Assembly: GCA_964058845.1 (NCBI GenBank)
Contig: CAXKVR010000221.1
Coordinates: 62,001 to 126,000 of the forward strand
Length of the DNA: 64,000 nucleotides
Direction: 5' to 3'
From: Carex sylvatica
Taxonomy: Eukaryota; Streptophyta; Magnoliopsida; Poales; Cyperaceae
Of the stretch, positions 12,211-24,673 are shown one piece after another. The translations under genes were made by a program, and so were the position numbers. The notes under the pieces are model-generated. The model made no database searches, was not told the origin of the DNA, and saw only the letters and a list, made by a program, of their open reading frames with translations. Each line of letters opens with the position of its first letter. Position 1 is the first letter of the stretch.

Positions 12211-12615
12211 GAGTATGGCTAATATAACATCAGTGTCATTTCAATCACACCAACTCCAAAATTTATCAAATCGAGTTCAAATGGTGAATCCAAATCGTTC
12301 AAACCGATCTACTTCATAAGTTGTGCATTTACATATAAAATTTATAAGTTTTTGAGTTTATTTGGTATAAAGTCAAGCGGTCAAATATTTGAGTTTTTAA
12401 GTTAATTTTAATACATTCATTTTTTAATTTTTTTGCCGCTTGATTTGATACTAAAATAACTCGAAAATATAAAAAGTTTGCATGTAAACATATCACTCAT
12501 AAAGTAAACTGGTTTTAACGGTTTGGATTCACTATTTGAACTCGATTTGATAGATTTTAAAGTTAGTGTTATATAAACTGAAATGGCAGTGATGTTATAT
12601 ATACTAGCCAAATTC
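12211..12615. mobile_element. Mutator-type MITE with 9-bp target duplication
   Basis: Inverted arms more than 150 bp long share blocks such as atcaaatcgagttcaaat and aaatcaagcggc/gtcaagcggtc. The element is flanked by CTTAATATT at 12202-12210 and 12616-12624. It is 405 bp with no coding capacity. It is similar in layout to, but different in sequence from, the element at 7626. Confidence 0.8.
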
Positions 12616-12624
12616 CTTAATATT

Positions 12625-12932
12625 TTTTGTGAATATTTATTTAACTTATCTGAAATAGATGGTTTATTTCGGAGTTCGCAATATATATATATGTCCCCTC
12701 ACCCGATTTTCAAAATTTCGAGCAGGATTCCGGCCGAATAATTTGGAAAAATCAAATTGAATATGATTCGACCCAATCTAACTTGAAATGATATGAAAGT
12801 ACTTCAAATAATTTTGAGCATGACAACTCAAATTTGATCCGATCGATTCAATCTGAAGTGAATTAAATTCAATAATAATCCGAAATTAAATAGATCCAAA
12901 ATCAAATTTGTCTTATCCAATTACATCTCAAC
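12625..12932. other. Intergenic, no gene seen
   Basis: Unique-looking sequence with repeated short phrases on the theme aatttgatccgatcgattca. No coding signal. Confidence 0.4.
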
Positions 12933-14960
12933 TAGGGGTGTACAAAAAAATCCATGACCCACCCGACCCATCTGACCTGTCCGACCCGATCCATTTTTTA
13001 GCGGGTTGAGTTCTTATTGGGTCTAGTACAGGTTGAAATTTAATAAATCCGTTACTCTAGGTCGGATCATGAGTTTACTCTTACTAACCCGTTTATATCT
13101 AAACCCGACCCAGAGTCTTTATCTCCTTCGCTCGCGACCCAGCATTCTTTAATCTCGCATTTAATCCAGCATTTAATCTCATTCTTTCCTTCTCTCCTTC
13201 TCTCCACAGGCGGCCTCGATCTCCTTTTCGCGCGGCGCACTCTCTCTCACCCACAACGCCTGGGAAAATGGTTCGAGAGCGTCTTCAATCTACCTCAAAC
13301 CCAAGACTGACAACCACAAATTGATTCCTAAACCCTAAACCCTATAAATACTGATACCGTTGCGCTTGTAGAATCATCCACCTATTCTATGAATTTTACA
13401 GCTTAGGAAAAGGAAAGTTTCATTTTAATTTGTGTTGATGGCAACCTCAGAGAAACCACCGCGAGATACTCAGTCAAAGGTACTTTCGATTTTCATTTTT
13501 TTATCTGTTTCGCTCTTCAATTTTAAATATATGTTCTTGTTGGTAATTTTTGTGCATGATGAATCACACTGTTAGTGCAAAGCTCAAAAGAGAATTCACT
13601 ACATAGTCCCTGAACTTCTTAGAAATATATTTTATTGTTTGTTATGAATTAATTCATTTGCTTATTGTCTATGGATGTTTATTTATTTATTTGCATGAAT
13701 TATGGATGGTTTTATTTGGCATGTTAGCACATGTGTAGCTTTTATGAAAAAAATAATATGAGATAGGAGCAGCTGAGCAGGGACCAGTTTGATTTAACCT
13801 TCCATGTCAGGTGTTCTGAAAAGGTTTTGAGTGCCATAATTTAAATTCATAGCAGTTTCTATGATATTAGTCTATTAGTTTAAACTACTGTTTTAGAAGA
13901 GAGAATTTCCTGAGAAAGCGACACGGTGCCAACTTTGTGGGTACTTGCATTGACCAGTTAGTACTGGTACTTCATTTATTCAATGCACTAGTACTTCAAT
14001 TATTCAATGCCTACTTAACTTAGACTTCAATTTGCCGATTTCTGACTTGCCTATTTAACTTAGACTTCAATTATTCAATGCACTGGTACTTCATTTGCTT
14101 AATGTTTTAAAGTTTAGACTTTTACTATTGATTATGGAAGTTTCTTTCTATCAGTCATTGTCTTTCTTTTAGTACCACTGTACCAGTTAGACCACTCGGT
14201 TTTTTACACTTGTACCAGTTAGTAACTCTGTACCAGTTAGTGCAGTTAGTACCACTGTATTGTATGCTTGTGAGGAGATGGAAGATGCTGAGAAATACGA
14301 TATAACAACAAAGGGTAAGTATTTTATATTTTTATTGTGATGGATTTAAATTGTGTTTTAATTTTGCTTGACATACAATTTTACATTCACAATTTTTTTT
14401 CAGAACATGCAGCACCAAAGTCATCTAATGTTGGAGTTACAATTCAAGGCTAAAGGTAATTGAACCAACATCAGATTGTGTAAGTCATATTCGATTATTG
14501 TGTAATTGAACCAACATCAGATTGGGTATATTAGCATTGCTATCCCTGCATCATAGCTGATATTTAAAATTTTAATAACTAATATTTTTTTTCTCTGTAC
14601 AAGCTGATCTGGGTGCTGAACTGCTGATTTTGAAGTTTACTAGGGGGTTTTATGCTTAATATACTTTAGTTGTCAGTTTGGGATTTTTTTCCAACTTTGT
14701 ATGATTTGCTCTTTTGTATCAGGATCGCTATGATATTTTGCTTAATTTGTATTAGGTTTGCTATGCTGGTGTTAGTTTGTTCTTTACTTGACTTCATTCA
14801 GTAGAGACCTGATGGTATTAGTTTGTTCTTTACGTGGCTGCTATTTTGAATATGCCTCAGTCTCATTTTGAATCAGTTCAGAATGATAGCTTTGAATTTA
14901 TAACCCGTTTAACCCGTCTAACCCGTATAACCTGTTTAACCCGCCCGTTGATCGATGAAA
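12933..14960 (+). mobile_element. Decayed hAT-like element
   Basis: The left boundary taggggtgtacaaaaa is the usual start of many plant hAT elements. It is followed by repeated acccgaccc motifs. Near 14890-14945 the inverted-sense partner acccgtttaacccgtctaac is repeated, but no clean right terminal repeat follows, so the right end is probably lost. Between them is gene-like DNA: a telobox-like aaaccctaaaccc at 13330, a possible first exon with ATG at 13438 reading MATSEKPPRDTQSK before gtactt at 13480, an acidic exon EEMEDAEKYDITTK near 14275-14315, and an exon EHAAPKSSNVGVTIQG followed by a stop near 14450. No transposase core (DDE, BED finger or dimerisation domain) remains. The superfamily call rests on termini only. 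Confidence 0.45.
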
Positions 14961-16248
14961 GAGTCGATAATTTATATACAGTTTTAGATCCGTCTAGTTT
15001 CTCTAAAAAATAAGTGCAGATTTTTTTCCCAAAACATTCACGCACTGATTCACACGGAATATTAAATTAAACTTGTGTATTCCTTTCATACACAGATTTT
15101 TAATACAGTTTATAATGATCTAGCATTCATATTTCTTTGCCATTGCACATATTAAAAAAATAAAAATTTTAACACAACACTTACCAAAACACTATACATT
15201 TATTACTAATATAAACAACATTTACAATAACATTGCACAAATAAAGTATGAAAACTCAGTACAACCATTTTAACTAAATTAAAACTAAAAATCCTAGATC
15301 GGACTTTGCATATAACTATATAGTTATATGAACAATGTCTAAGAAAAAGAATAATAAAAAATTACAAAACCAAAAATTTACAAAGAAAAAAACTTAATAT
15401 GAAACTTCAACTCATTTTTTTTTAGGTAGTTCCTTGCGTTTTATGGCCTTCCTAAGCACGAGTTGCATTAATTACTTGTTATTTTGGATGTGAAAAAATT
15501 ATAGACATTCATAAAAAATTGAAAATTACAATTACAAGCAAAGAAACTTAATTATTAAATTATTATATTGAATTGTTATTTTTTTTTATTTTGAATCAGT
15601 TAAATAAGTTGCTTTTATTTGAAAAAAATACATAATTGTCGAAAACAAGAAAAACTCAACTCATTGTTTTGGGATTTCAAACAATTTATTTTTTTTGGTC
15701 CGAAAATGGTCTTACAGGCCATGCTCAACTCATGTAGATCCCTTTGCAAACTTGATAGAATGTGTAACAATTAAAAATCACAGTTTCCTATCAAAAATTA
15801 TGCACGTTTAAAATCTGACTTTCATTTGTATTTTTTATTGGATTTTCTTCGTCGTGCAAATTAATTTATTTAGACTAAAAAGTTAGCAGTTAATTTAATG
15901 TTTGAGTTATTTGTCAACAAATTAATTTAGATTTATTTATTAATTTTATTTACCAACTAAAAATGGAATCATTAGAATGTGAAAAATTGAAATTTTATTA
16001 TAATATGAAACAACTTTACATCAAAACAACAAATAATTATTAAAATGTCAGGCAGGAAAACGCAAAACTTGAGAGGAACAAAACACATGTGCTAGTGTTT
16101 TTTCTAGAAGAAAAATGCTGCTATGTTATGAGATTTGTTTCTAACTTTTTGAGGAAGAAATTTTTCTTTTCTAATTCGATGCGGTAATTTATTATTTTTA
16201 AAATGGCACAGAAAAAATAATCAGAAAACAGAGAATGAGACGGCAGAT
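14961..16248. other. A+T-rich intergenic stretch
   Basis: No open frames of note, and no inverted-repeat element or coding signal that I can support. Confidence 0.5.
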
Positions 16249-16495
16249 GCTTGAAATGAAAACAAAACAAAAGATGCTTGGAATGATTACTTCAGATTTA
16301 TTACTCTGTACTTAATTGGTATATTGTTGCGCAAGATATAGGCTTAGTCAAACGAGATACCGTGTATTAATTAAAAGTAGATGAAAACAAAACAACAGAT
16401 ATCCTTGGAATGATTACTTCAGAAGTTTAGATTTAGTACGTACTTTTGTTCTTGGTATATTGTTGCGTAAGATAGGCTTAGTCAAACGACATGTC
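16249..16495. repeat. Two diverged tandem copies, period about 127 bp
   Basis: The phrase ggaatgattacttcag occurs at 16280 and 16407. Both copies share the following tatattgttgcg and aggcttagtcaaacga blocks. Confidence 0.7.
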
Positions 16496-16542
16496 GGGTT
16501 GTCGTAACGAAGGAAACTCAACTGATGTGCTTGGATGGAAAT

Positions 16543-16740
16543 GCTTAAAAAGAATGTTGACATGCATGTACGTCTCCGCAAACTCAACTCACTATGACTA
16601 CTATAATTCATATCGCTTAAAAAGAATGTTGACATGCATGTACGTCTCCGCAAACTCAACTCACTATGACTACTATAATTCATATCACCTAAGGTCGTAG
16701 CAACTCACTATGACTACTATAATTCATATCACCTAAGGTC
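16543..16740. repeat. Tandem duplication, 72-bp unit twice then a 44-bp sub-unit
   Basis: The 72-bp unit starting gcttaaaaagaatgttgac begins at 16543 and 16615 with almost no change. Then a 44-bp part (caactcactatgactactat...) is repeated at about 16657 and 16701. The two opposing open frames over this stretch only mirror the repeat. Confidence 0.85.
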
Positions 16741-17196
16741 GTAGCTGGTGGCTCGATTGTGATTTGTACTTAACTTATTCGCTAACATATCGCTTGTTAT
16801 ATGGACTGAGTTGTTAATGAGTTAGTTTGCTACTAACTCAGTTCAAAATTAATGAATTCAAACTGGGATCTAGTTTGCTCGTCAGCTCAAGAGTTAACTT
16901 GGTTAGACATCAATTTGTAAATTTATATACATTTTAACTGTCCAACTCGGTCTAGCTCAGTACAGCTCGGTCCACAAAGCTCGTAGAATTTATTTTCTTC
17001 TTAAAATAATATACAGCTAGATCCAGCAAGTCAATTCGTCAACTCGCGAGCTAGCTCGATCCAGCTCGTGACGATTTCAAACTGAGATTTAACTTGGATC
17101 CTAAAATCAGCTCATCACTCGTGACTCAAACGAGACAGCTCGTAACGAACTCAAACTAAACCCAACTTGTGACGGACCAACTCGTTGCCACCCTAA
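16741..17196. mobile_element. Possible hAT-like nonautonomous element, right end at 17196
   Basis: The segment is rich in short phrases built on agctcg and actcg in both orientations and ends gttgccaccctaa, resembling the TTAGGGTGGCAAC ends of plant hAT MITEs. The left end is unclear (ctggtggctcga near 16745). Confidence 0.35.
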
Positions 17197-17529
17197 TATC
17201 ACCTGTACCAACAATCCATCAATTTGAAATGGAATTAATGTTTAACACATTTTTTTACTTTTGAGATCTTCGCAGAGGCTGAGACCTGTGAAGTCATGAG
17301 TATGTTTCAAATTCTCAACTTTTGTGTAACCACAATTTTAGGACATTTTTTTCATGGCCAACTGGGCTACCATTCCATCTCCAAATGTTTAACACATTGA
17401 TAGGTAAAATTAATGATAATTTCAACAAAGATTTATCATTCTTAGACTTAATCCAAGAATTAGCTAAAGCTAACTTTGTGACCCAACTGTTGTAGGATTA
17501 GTATTTATTCCTTGAAATCACAATTTGAC

Positions 17530-18005
17530 TTAATCAAAGAGTTGACATAGGGTTCCTTTTAATATAGTTTCGTAGGTTATAAACTAGCTAGCTTATCTAA
17601 CACACACACACACACACACACACAAAAATAGATATACACTTCATACACTCATCAAGTGTCGTCAAATTTAAGAGAATATAATGGATTTATTTTACACAGG
17701 ATATTATATATGTCGACGTGTGTTAGAAGTCGAAAGCAATCAATATTAGTTCATTCAAATAAAATACAATATTAAATTCAAAATGCAATTCTTCCTACGT
17801 CATGTGTTATATGCGTGTGGATCTCTTTTCCTTCGCGCTGACAATTTGACAAAAAATAGTGTACGACTTTACAGTCCTCTTTTATTTATTTATTTTTAGA
17901 AAAAAATAATAATAATGCGCATATTCATTTTATGGTATCATGTGTAGTGCATTTGGGATTCAGTGATTGATGCTCTTTATGTTCTGTATTGAGGTTTCAG
18001 CATTT
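17530..18005. repeat. Locally duplicated block (copy 1)
   Basis: The segment 17530-17940 is about 80-90% similar by eye to 30830-31215 and, over its last half, to 31386-31560. The segment 17935-18000 (gtgtagtgcatttgggattc onward) matches 29935-29995. A (CA)n microsatellite lies at about 17600-17624. Confidence 0.75.
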
Positions 18006-18585
18006 CACTACTAGAATTTGGACTTATAGCATGGGTAAAAAAAGTGTTCATGCAACAAACTAAAGGCATTTCTGATATAGTGAAACTTGTTGTATGGATA
18101 GTCTCATACAACAGTTACTCATGCAACAAATTTGATGTTTATCTATGTAATTGTCTCTTATTTACTCATGCAACAAATATTTGACGATCCGTGATTAGCC
18201 AACAAGCTGGCTAGAAAGTATATTTTAATGAATGTCCATGCAATAAGTGTCGATGATTATTTGAGAACTATTTGTTGCATGGGCTTACCCATACTACAAG
18301 TCTCCAGAATTTAGTCAGAACTTGTTGCATCAGTTACTGACGATTATTTGAGAACTATTTGTTGCATGAAACTACCCATGCAACAAGCATTGAATTCCTG
18401 GACAGTGCATTTTTTTGTAATATTTCCCTTTAAATTGAATAAATTCTTGTAAATCACATCAATAAATATTACAACATTATATTAATTTGTTCACATCGAT
18501 CCTACTTAATATTGTTCACATCCTACTTAAAAAGTAAATGAGATACACAAATAATTCGAAAACTTAAATTATAGAATCTTAAAAT
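18006..18585 (+). mobile_element. Truncated end of a CACTA element (same family as 20030-29749)
   Basis: It begins CACTACTAGAATTTGG at 18006 after ttt. It contains sub-terminal palindromes on the theme ttgttgcatggg / cccatgcaacaa and continues into internal sequence that matches the reverse complement of 29749 down to about 28985. No partner end is found before 20029, so the element is truncated. Confidence 0.75.
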
Positions 18586-19199
18586 TTTAGTCTTAAGAAT
18601 AAATCTTACAAAGTAACAATAAAGATATAAAAGCCTTCACCATATTGCCATACAACACATTACACAAAAAAAGTTACCAATTAATAACCATCTTATCTTA
18701 TGCAACTGCCATAATTTTGCTGCTATAAGGTTTGACCTAGGAATTGAGTGTTGGCTAATAAAATTTTTACCACAATGGACACTCAATTTTCTAACGGTTC
18801 CAAATTGATCAAAAATATACCTTATTTTGCAATCAAGCCAACTGAGAACTAACTCTAAATAAGCTTACTTTAAGAAATAAAGCTAATGTAATTCAACTCT
18901 TATTCAATTAACTAGAAATTCTTTCAGTTATACTAGATCAATGTAACTGAAATTTACCCTCAATCTATATTATTTACCCAACTAATATTGCTACTTATCT
19001 TATGCCACTGCCATCATAATCGTCATCAATATTTCATTAGTAATAAAGGGAATTTCTGCAAGATGACCTTAAGGTTTGGACATTTTTCCACTATGATTCG
19101 TAGAACAAAATTATTACAAATCGTCAAGTAACCTGGATGTATCTATTCATTTGTCCGAAATGAAGAGATGAAGTGGAAAAATATCAAAATGCATTTACA
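18586..19199. other. Noncoding remainder, probably interior of the truncated CACTA
   Basis: A+T-rich. No coding region is supported. Confidence 0.35.
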
Positions 19200-19400
19200 T
19201 TAATTAGGCCATGCTAACACAGCTTTTTCATAGAATTGCTCTCTCTTTTTGATTGTTGCAGTAGCCAAACCCGACTGCGCGCTTAGCAAGAACCCAACCA
19301 GAAAGCTAGTGACACACAGGAGTGTGACGGTTTTTTCTGACATCGACTTAGATCGAGGCCTCTTCTCCATTTGGAGCATTCTTTCACTTAGTGCCTTCAT
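19200..19400 (-). pseudogene. Fragment resembling the N-terminus (DUF4094) of a beta-1,3-galactosyltransferase
   Basis: A 66-residue open frame reads KSMSEKTVTLLCVTSFLVG, resembling the cytosolic tail and membrane anchor of plant beta-1,3-galactosyltransferases of the DUF4094 type (Golgi type II proteins). After the anchor the sequence (from about residue 46) no longer looks like the family and stops. No galactosyltransferase catalytic domain is present anywhere nearby. It lies downstream of the truncated CACTA end at 18006, so it may be a captured gene piece. The family call rests on one short anchor and could be chance similarity. Confidence 0.4.
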
Positions 19401-20029
19401 TAAGCAACAAAAGAGAATGCTTGAGCAAGTTGAAACATTAAATGTATAAAAGGAAAGTTATAAGAAATGGAGAGAATTTAATGTACAATCATTTGCGTAA
19501 ATATATATTTATGTTGATTATAAGTAATGGTCATCCCATTCTCCTAATAGAATAACACAATCTGAAGATGAGAAATGATTGTATATGTGAATAAAAGCTA
19601 GAGCAGGCTAAAACATATAAAATTAAAGATGACCACTGGACATGAGTAGACGACACCCGACGATTGGTACAGAGACCAAGTTGCGAACAAAATGAAATGG
19701 ATGAAGGATGAAGATCAGATATGTGTACATATTTGTCAATTTAAAATAGGATAAAATATCAAGTTTTGATGAGAATATTATTGGATATTGTGGTGTTTCT
19801 ATGGAAAAATGGTTGTTTAAAATTTTACATGGACACACTAGAAATATTCCCTCTAAGGTTTATCATAATTAAAATTGTTGAAATCAAAAGGTTAAACCTG
19901 AAAATTTATCAATTGATAATTTAAAGTGGATGACAAATGACCAACTTTATAATTTATTTATTTATTGAGCACAAAAGACTTTATATATAATTGATTTATA
20001 CAATATTTTGATTTTATCCTTATTGTTTT
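19401..20029. other. Intergenic with duplicated segment
   Basis: The segment 19815-19980 is similar to 31250-31400 (ttgaaatcaaaaggtt, caaatgaccaactttataat). Otherwise nothing is recognised. Confidence 0.55.
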
Positions 20030-20515
20030 CACTACTAGAATTCTGGTTTTTTGCATGGATAAAATTCGTCTTGTTGCATGGGTTTACCCATGCAACAACC
20101 CCCAAAAATGTCAGTTGCATGTGTTACCCATGCAACAAGCCCAAAAAAATACCGTTGCAACAACCCCCGTTGCAACTACTCAATTTCTGACTTGTTGCAT
20201 GGGTTATCCATGCAATAACTTCTGAAACATTTGTTGCAACGGTAAGCCTATGCAATAAGTACACATGCAACAAATCTGATGCAGGAAGTATTGGCAACGA
20301 TATAGCATGGAGTATTGGCAACGATATAGCATGGAGTAGTTGCAACGATGTAACATTGAGTAGTTGCAACGATATAGTGTGTGGGTCCCATGGAGTATTT
20401 GTAACGATAGAGGATTGAGTTGTTGCATGGATAAATAACGTGGGTCATACATGGTTAGTTGCATGGATAATTAACCTATTAGTTGCATGGATAAATAAGG
20501 TGGGCTCCACCAGGT
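20030..20515. repeat. Sub-terminal repeat array of CACTA-D (left)
   Basis: Repeats on the theme gttgcatgggttacccatgcaac, changing toward ttggcaacgatatagcatgga between 20280 and 20400. The several overlapping open frames here are by-products of the repeat. Confidence 0.8.
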
Positions 20516-21500
20516 TATTTGCTAGAATATTGTCTGAACCCTATATTTGTATAGATTTGCCGATACAAAAAACTGTTGTTCCTGAAAAAAAAATTCAGGC
20601 TCAATTCTATAATTCACCAATTTGGTACCTATACCGATTTGGTACCAACCAATAAGCAACTAGGAAATCTTTTACATTACACATTGAAACATAATAAGAA
20701 CAACAACACAATAAAACATAGAGAATAACATTTTAATTATCATTAATCATTATAGTAAATATTTAAACATAAATACAAAACTATATATGTAAACATAAAT
20801 ACAAAACTATATATGTAAACAAAATATAAGTTCCTTCTAAGTTAGTAGATTTTACAAAAAGACGACCAAAGATGAAAATGATTTGCCCAAGAGAAACTAA
20901 TTCATGTGCCCAATTCCTGCACCTACAAAATATAAGTTTCTTGTAAGTTAATAGATTTTACCAAAAAAGACAACCAAAAGGGAAAATGACTTAAAAAAAA
21001 CAAAACTAGCGTTTAATTTGGGCATAAAAGTACTGGTACGAGTAACAGTCTTTATGATTTTTTATTTGTTTATGTATAGTTTCTATTTTGATTTAACAGA
21101 AAAAAGTCACAGCTTAGGAAAGGAGAACATGCTGAAACTAGAAATCAGGTGTAAATCACCATATCGAATGGAAACCTAGATTCTTCCATTTTTCATTTGA
21201 TGGGAATTAAATTAGGGTTTTCAAAGATAATTAAGCCAAAACAAACTTGAAACTGCATAAAGAAATAGAAAAAACTTATCTCTCTTTTCTTTCAGAAATC
21301 ACCACCATGCTTGCACATAACTTCTGATCATGCCATACTTCAGCTAGAGACAGACAATCTTTAGTTGAAACTGGAATAAAGTAACTCACGTTATAAATAT
21401 ATAATGCACAGTTATTTAAAACTTCTCAGTATATATATGCACAACAAGCATGTATGCTTTGGTTGTCCAATTAATCTTACTTGAGATATAGAACTGTTTA
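20516..21500. other. CACTA-D interior, no gene seen
   Basis: A+T-rich. A short direct repeat (aaacataaatacaaaactat) lies at about 20765-20820. No coding region is supported. Confidence 0.4.
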
Positions 21501-21506
21501 AATAAT

Positions 21507-21640
21507 CTTAGGAATAGAAATCCTCCTCGAGCTCATCAGTATAGAAACATAGCCCGTTGCATGCTAAGGCTTCTTGATCCAATATCTTTTCACCAGCACC
21601 TTTGACTGTTATAACCCTACATCCATGTCTTGTATGATCA
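21507..21640 (-). pseudogene. Unidentified C-terminal exon-like open segment in CACTA-D
   Basis: On the minus strand the sequence reads CRVITVKGAGEKILDQ, then a continuing open stretch through NGLCFYTDELEEDFYS and a stop at about 21507. The composition and the acidic end look like real coding sequence. I do not recognise the family. It lies downstream (minus sense) of the RRM exon, but nothing shows they come from one gene. Confidence 0.4.
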
Positions 21641-21885
21641 TATCATAACTTATGTTTGCTCAAAAGCCCCTTGACAAAAAATAAGGGAGTAAATTGTAAA
21701 TATAAAATTACAATATTGCCTTTCCTAGTGTTGGTTGTAATCAGCAAGTATGTTCTCCAAATCGACTCTATCACCAATTCTGTGCAGCTATGAACCCAGA
21801 CCAGATTTTTATGGTGATGGACTGTACTTTACTTTCTGTAAGGTAATCTACTAATGCAATTTACCAGTAAAACAATAATGTATAC

Positions 21886-21993
21886 CTAGTGAGAATGACC
21901 TTCGCATCAGTAACCTCTCCTTTTCGAGAAAAGAACTCCTTTAACCGCTCTTCATTTGCATATTTCGGCAAGCTCTTTACACAAATCCTGGAC
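21886..21993 (-). pseudogene. Captured RRM exon, RBM19/MRD1 type
   Basis: A 108-bp minus-strand segment is bounded by an acceptor (aaatag before 21993) and a donor (gtatac from 21885). It reads [19 protein letters not shown] and continues [17 protein letters not shown]. This is the first half of an RNA-recognition motif: RNP2 as ICVKSL, then helix 1 and the KGEVTDAKV strand. It is closest in my memory to the first RRM of the ribosome-biogenesis factor RBM19/MRD1. The following RNP1 half (expected FAFIGF) is not found, so the domain is incomplete. Both splice sites survive, so it was probably taken up as genomic DNA with introns. Confidence 0.65.
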
Positions 21994-22331
21994 CTATTTC
22001 ATGCAGAGAAATAAGAAAAGGTATTTTGGGAAAAGAAAAAAAAATTGATATCCAGTATTAGTGCAGGTATGATAACAAGATAAATGGAGCATCTATTGCC
22101 CTAAATCCCATGGTAGAATCCTCAAGGCTTGAAAAGAAATAAGATCATATAAAGCTACTTCAACAAAACATAAAATTTAGCACATTCAAATATCAATTAC
22201 CCTTCATATCATCTCAAAGTGATGTTCGACAGTCCAACTCAGGTGGTCTTCCAATAGCGGGCACAAAGCTATGACATACCCTTCATATCATCTCAAAGCT
22301 ACTAACAGAATGACATAAAGCTATGACATAC

Positions 22332-22416
22332 CTGAACCGACTCAGCAACTGTAGAAGAAATAGTCTTCTCAACAATCTGCTTTTTCAAGTCCTTTTGCAC
22401 CATCATGAGGTGACAC
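22332..22416 (-). pseudogene. Unidentified exon-like segment in CACTA-D
   Basis: The minus strand reads MVQKDLKKQIVEKTISSTV then AESVQ and a consensus donor gtatgt at 22331. It looks like the end of a helical coding exon. Family not recognised. Confidence 0.35.
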
Positions 22417-24673
22417 AAAAAAAATTTAAGTTAATTTTAGTAAAGAAAACCAAGAGAGAAAAAAAATCTCCAAGTGACCAGCTTTATATTAAAATTGTGG
22501 AACAATAAAACCTGAACCAATACTAATTCATATTCTAGATAACAGACATGTAATTTTATAAAAAGATGCGTAACAGTATTTCGCCAGATTAAATTAAGTA
22601 CTTGACCAATTTTATAGAGCAAAGTCAACACAAAAGGGTAGAAGCACTTGACCAATTTGACTAGCAGTAACTTGATAAAGCTACGTATACAAAATTCATA
22701 TAGTTGGCAATTAATTCAGTGTCAATTCATATACTTGGCAATTCAGTGTCAATTTATAAAAAAATATGGATTCACAAGATACTCAATGTTAATATTAGTC
22801 AATGTTTGTTAAAATCAAATATCCAGCACAGAAATTCAACCAATTAAAAGAAAATATAACTAAAGCAATTGAAGGCTCGATTCCACAGTTCAATTCACAA
22901 GCATAAGTCATCCAACAGTCATAATTTACAGGAAATTCAATTCAAGGCTTGATCGTTCAATTTCAAACAAGAAGAAAGTAATGACTAAAGACATGGGTAC
23001 TTTTGTGACATCATATAAGTGCAACTCAACAAAATATGTGTTTTCTATATTAGGGGTAGTATCCTTCTAGTATAGACAAATTGCATTTAAAGTTTATTTC
23101 ATATTTATATAATTTACATGAAAAAGAGAAGTTATTTAAATTTTGGCAAGTAAAAAAAATGTTTTGTAAAAATAATTTTATTAAGGCAATCCATAGAACA
23201 CATTGTAAGCAAGAAGGATATACGTATGAATCTTTTGACATTTCCTAATTTATAATGCCTTTGTAAGATTACTAAACAACTAGATCAAACTAAACGGTTT
23301 AAACACAAAGGCTCGACCCACTATCACCACGAGTACCACTGAGGCAAGGAAAAACAAAACGGTTAGGCAGATTTACCATTAGTGATTTCTGATCGTAGTT
23401 TTGATGAGGGTGGAGAAGGCCGTGCTGACCAAGCCTTGGTACCGACCCGCCTGTCAAATTTCAAATTGCAGTTTTGGATGAGGGTGGAGAAGGAAGTGGA
23501 GTGGGTTTTGACAATGAATAGTCAACTACAAAATTAGGTTCAAATTAACTCGTTCGAACCAATTATAGCATCAAATAATCTTCAGATGCTCAATTTTAGC
23601 CCTATTTTGCCTCAATGATCCCAACTTTTGCAGCAATGCAAATGGACCCCTGACTTGTGTCAGATTAATTGGTAACATTCTATAAGAATAGTTTTATCTT
23701 CAAAATCATTAATCTTTTTTTCCTAAAATCACAACAATCATACATGGCAACATTGATTAAGTGGTAAATTTTATGAATCGCAGGGGACACCTCAGCAACT
23801 TTGAAACTACAAGATAGTACAATTTTTAATAAAATCTCACCCCAAATTGCTGAAACTTTCTTCAATAGAAGCTTGCCTCTTGGGTATTTCTAATTGCAAT
23901 CAATGAATATATTTGCTGGAACTCTTGGGAATCGCTAATTGCCTCTGCGGACAGATTACAATCGACGAAGTTATGCCTCGACGCTGGAACCCTAGCTCAG
24001 CGTACAGCTTCCAATCGACCGAGCTACGCCTGGATTTTGATCAAAACCATTGAAACATGAACTGGGATCAGTCATGTGAAAGAAGAAATAGGAGAAAGGG
24101 GATCAATCGAGAGAAAGTAAAAATTGAAAGAAGGCGACTACGCTTTTAGGTTGAGGGATTTTGGGCGAGAGAGGAGACGGGTTTGAGAGGCCACGAGAGG
24201 AAGAGGGGTGAGGGGATAGGATTAGGGTTCCTTGTCTAGAAGGTAAGGCGGCTGAGAGAAAGGTGAACTTAGGGAATTGATAGAGGAAGGCCTTGGGAAA
24301 AATCAGAGGCAAAAGTGAATTTGCTGAAAAACAAATAGGAGGGAACTTGAAAAATATGGAGGGACGTGAAATATCATCTCTGGATGAGTAACATCTAAAT
24401 CCTCTCTGAACATCAGAGTAGAAAATTTTCGTGTATAGATTTTAAGAGAACAGTTTTAGCTTCCAGCAATGTGTTTAACATATTGAATGCTCCTTAAATC
24501 ATATATATCATGTGCTGTGTAAAATCGAAACTGATCTGCTAATAAAACCACCTCAAATGAAGACATCAAGACCATTCGTCACCTATCGGACGGCTTGGAG
24601 CTTAATATTCACTAATTATGTAATGCATGTACATCAAATAATATTAAAAATTAAAATAAAATTATTTACATCT
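22417..24673. other. CACTA-D interior between exon-like pieces and the hairpin
   Basis: Mostly A+T-rich intron-like sequence. At 23390-23500 a block (gatgagggtggagaagg) is repeated twice. A minus-strand frame at 24103-24312, rich in Pro and Ser and starting MPLIFPKAFLYQFPKF, resembles a transit peptide or a UTR translation, but no domain follows. It may be the 5' end of a captured gene. Confidence 0.35.

Noticed and set aside
20124..20464. Overlapping minus-strand frames rich in LLHG/MLYRC repeats
   Set aside because: They are translations of CACTA sub-terminal repeats in several frames.
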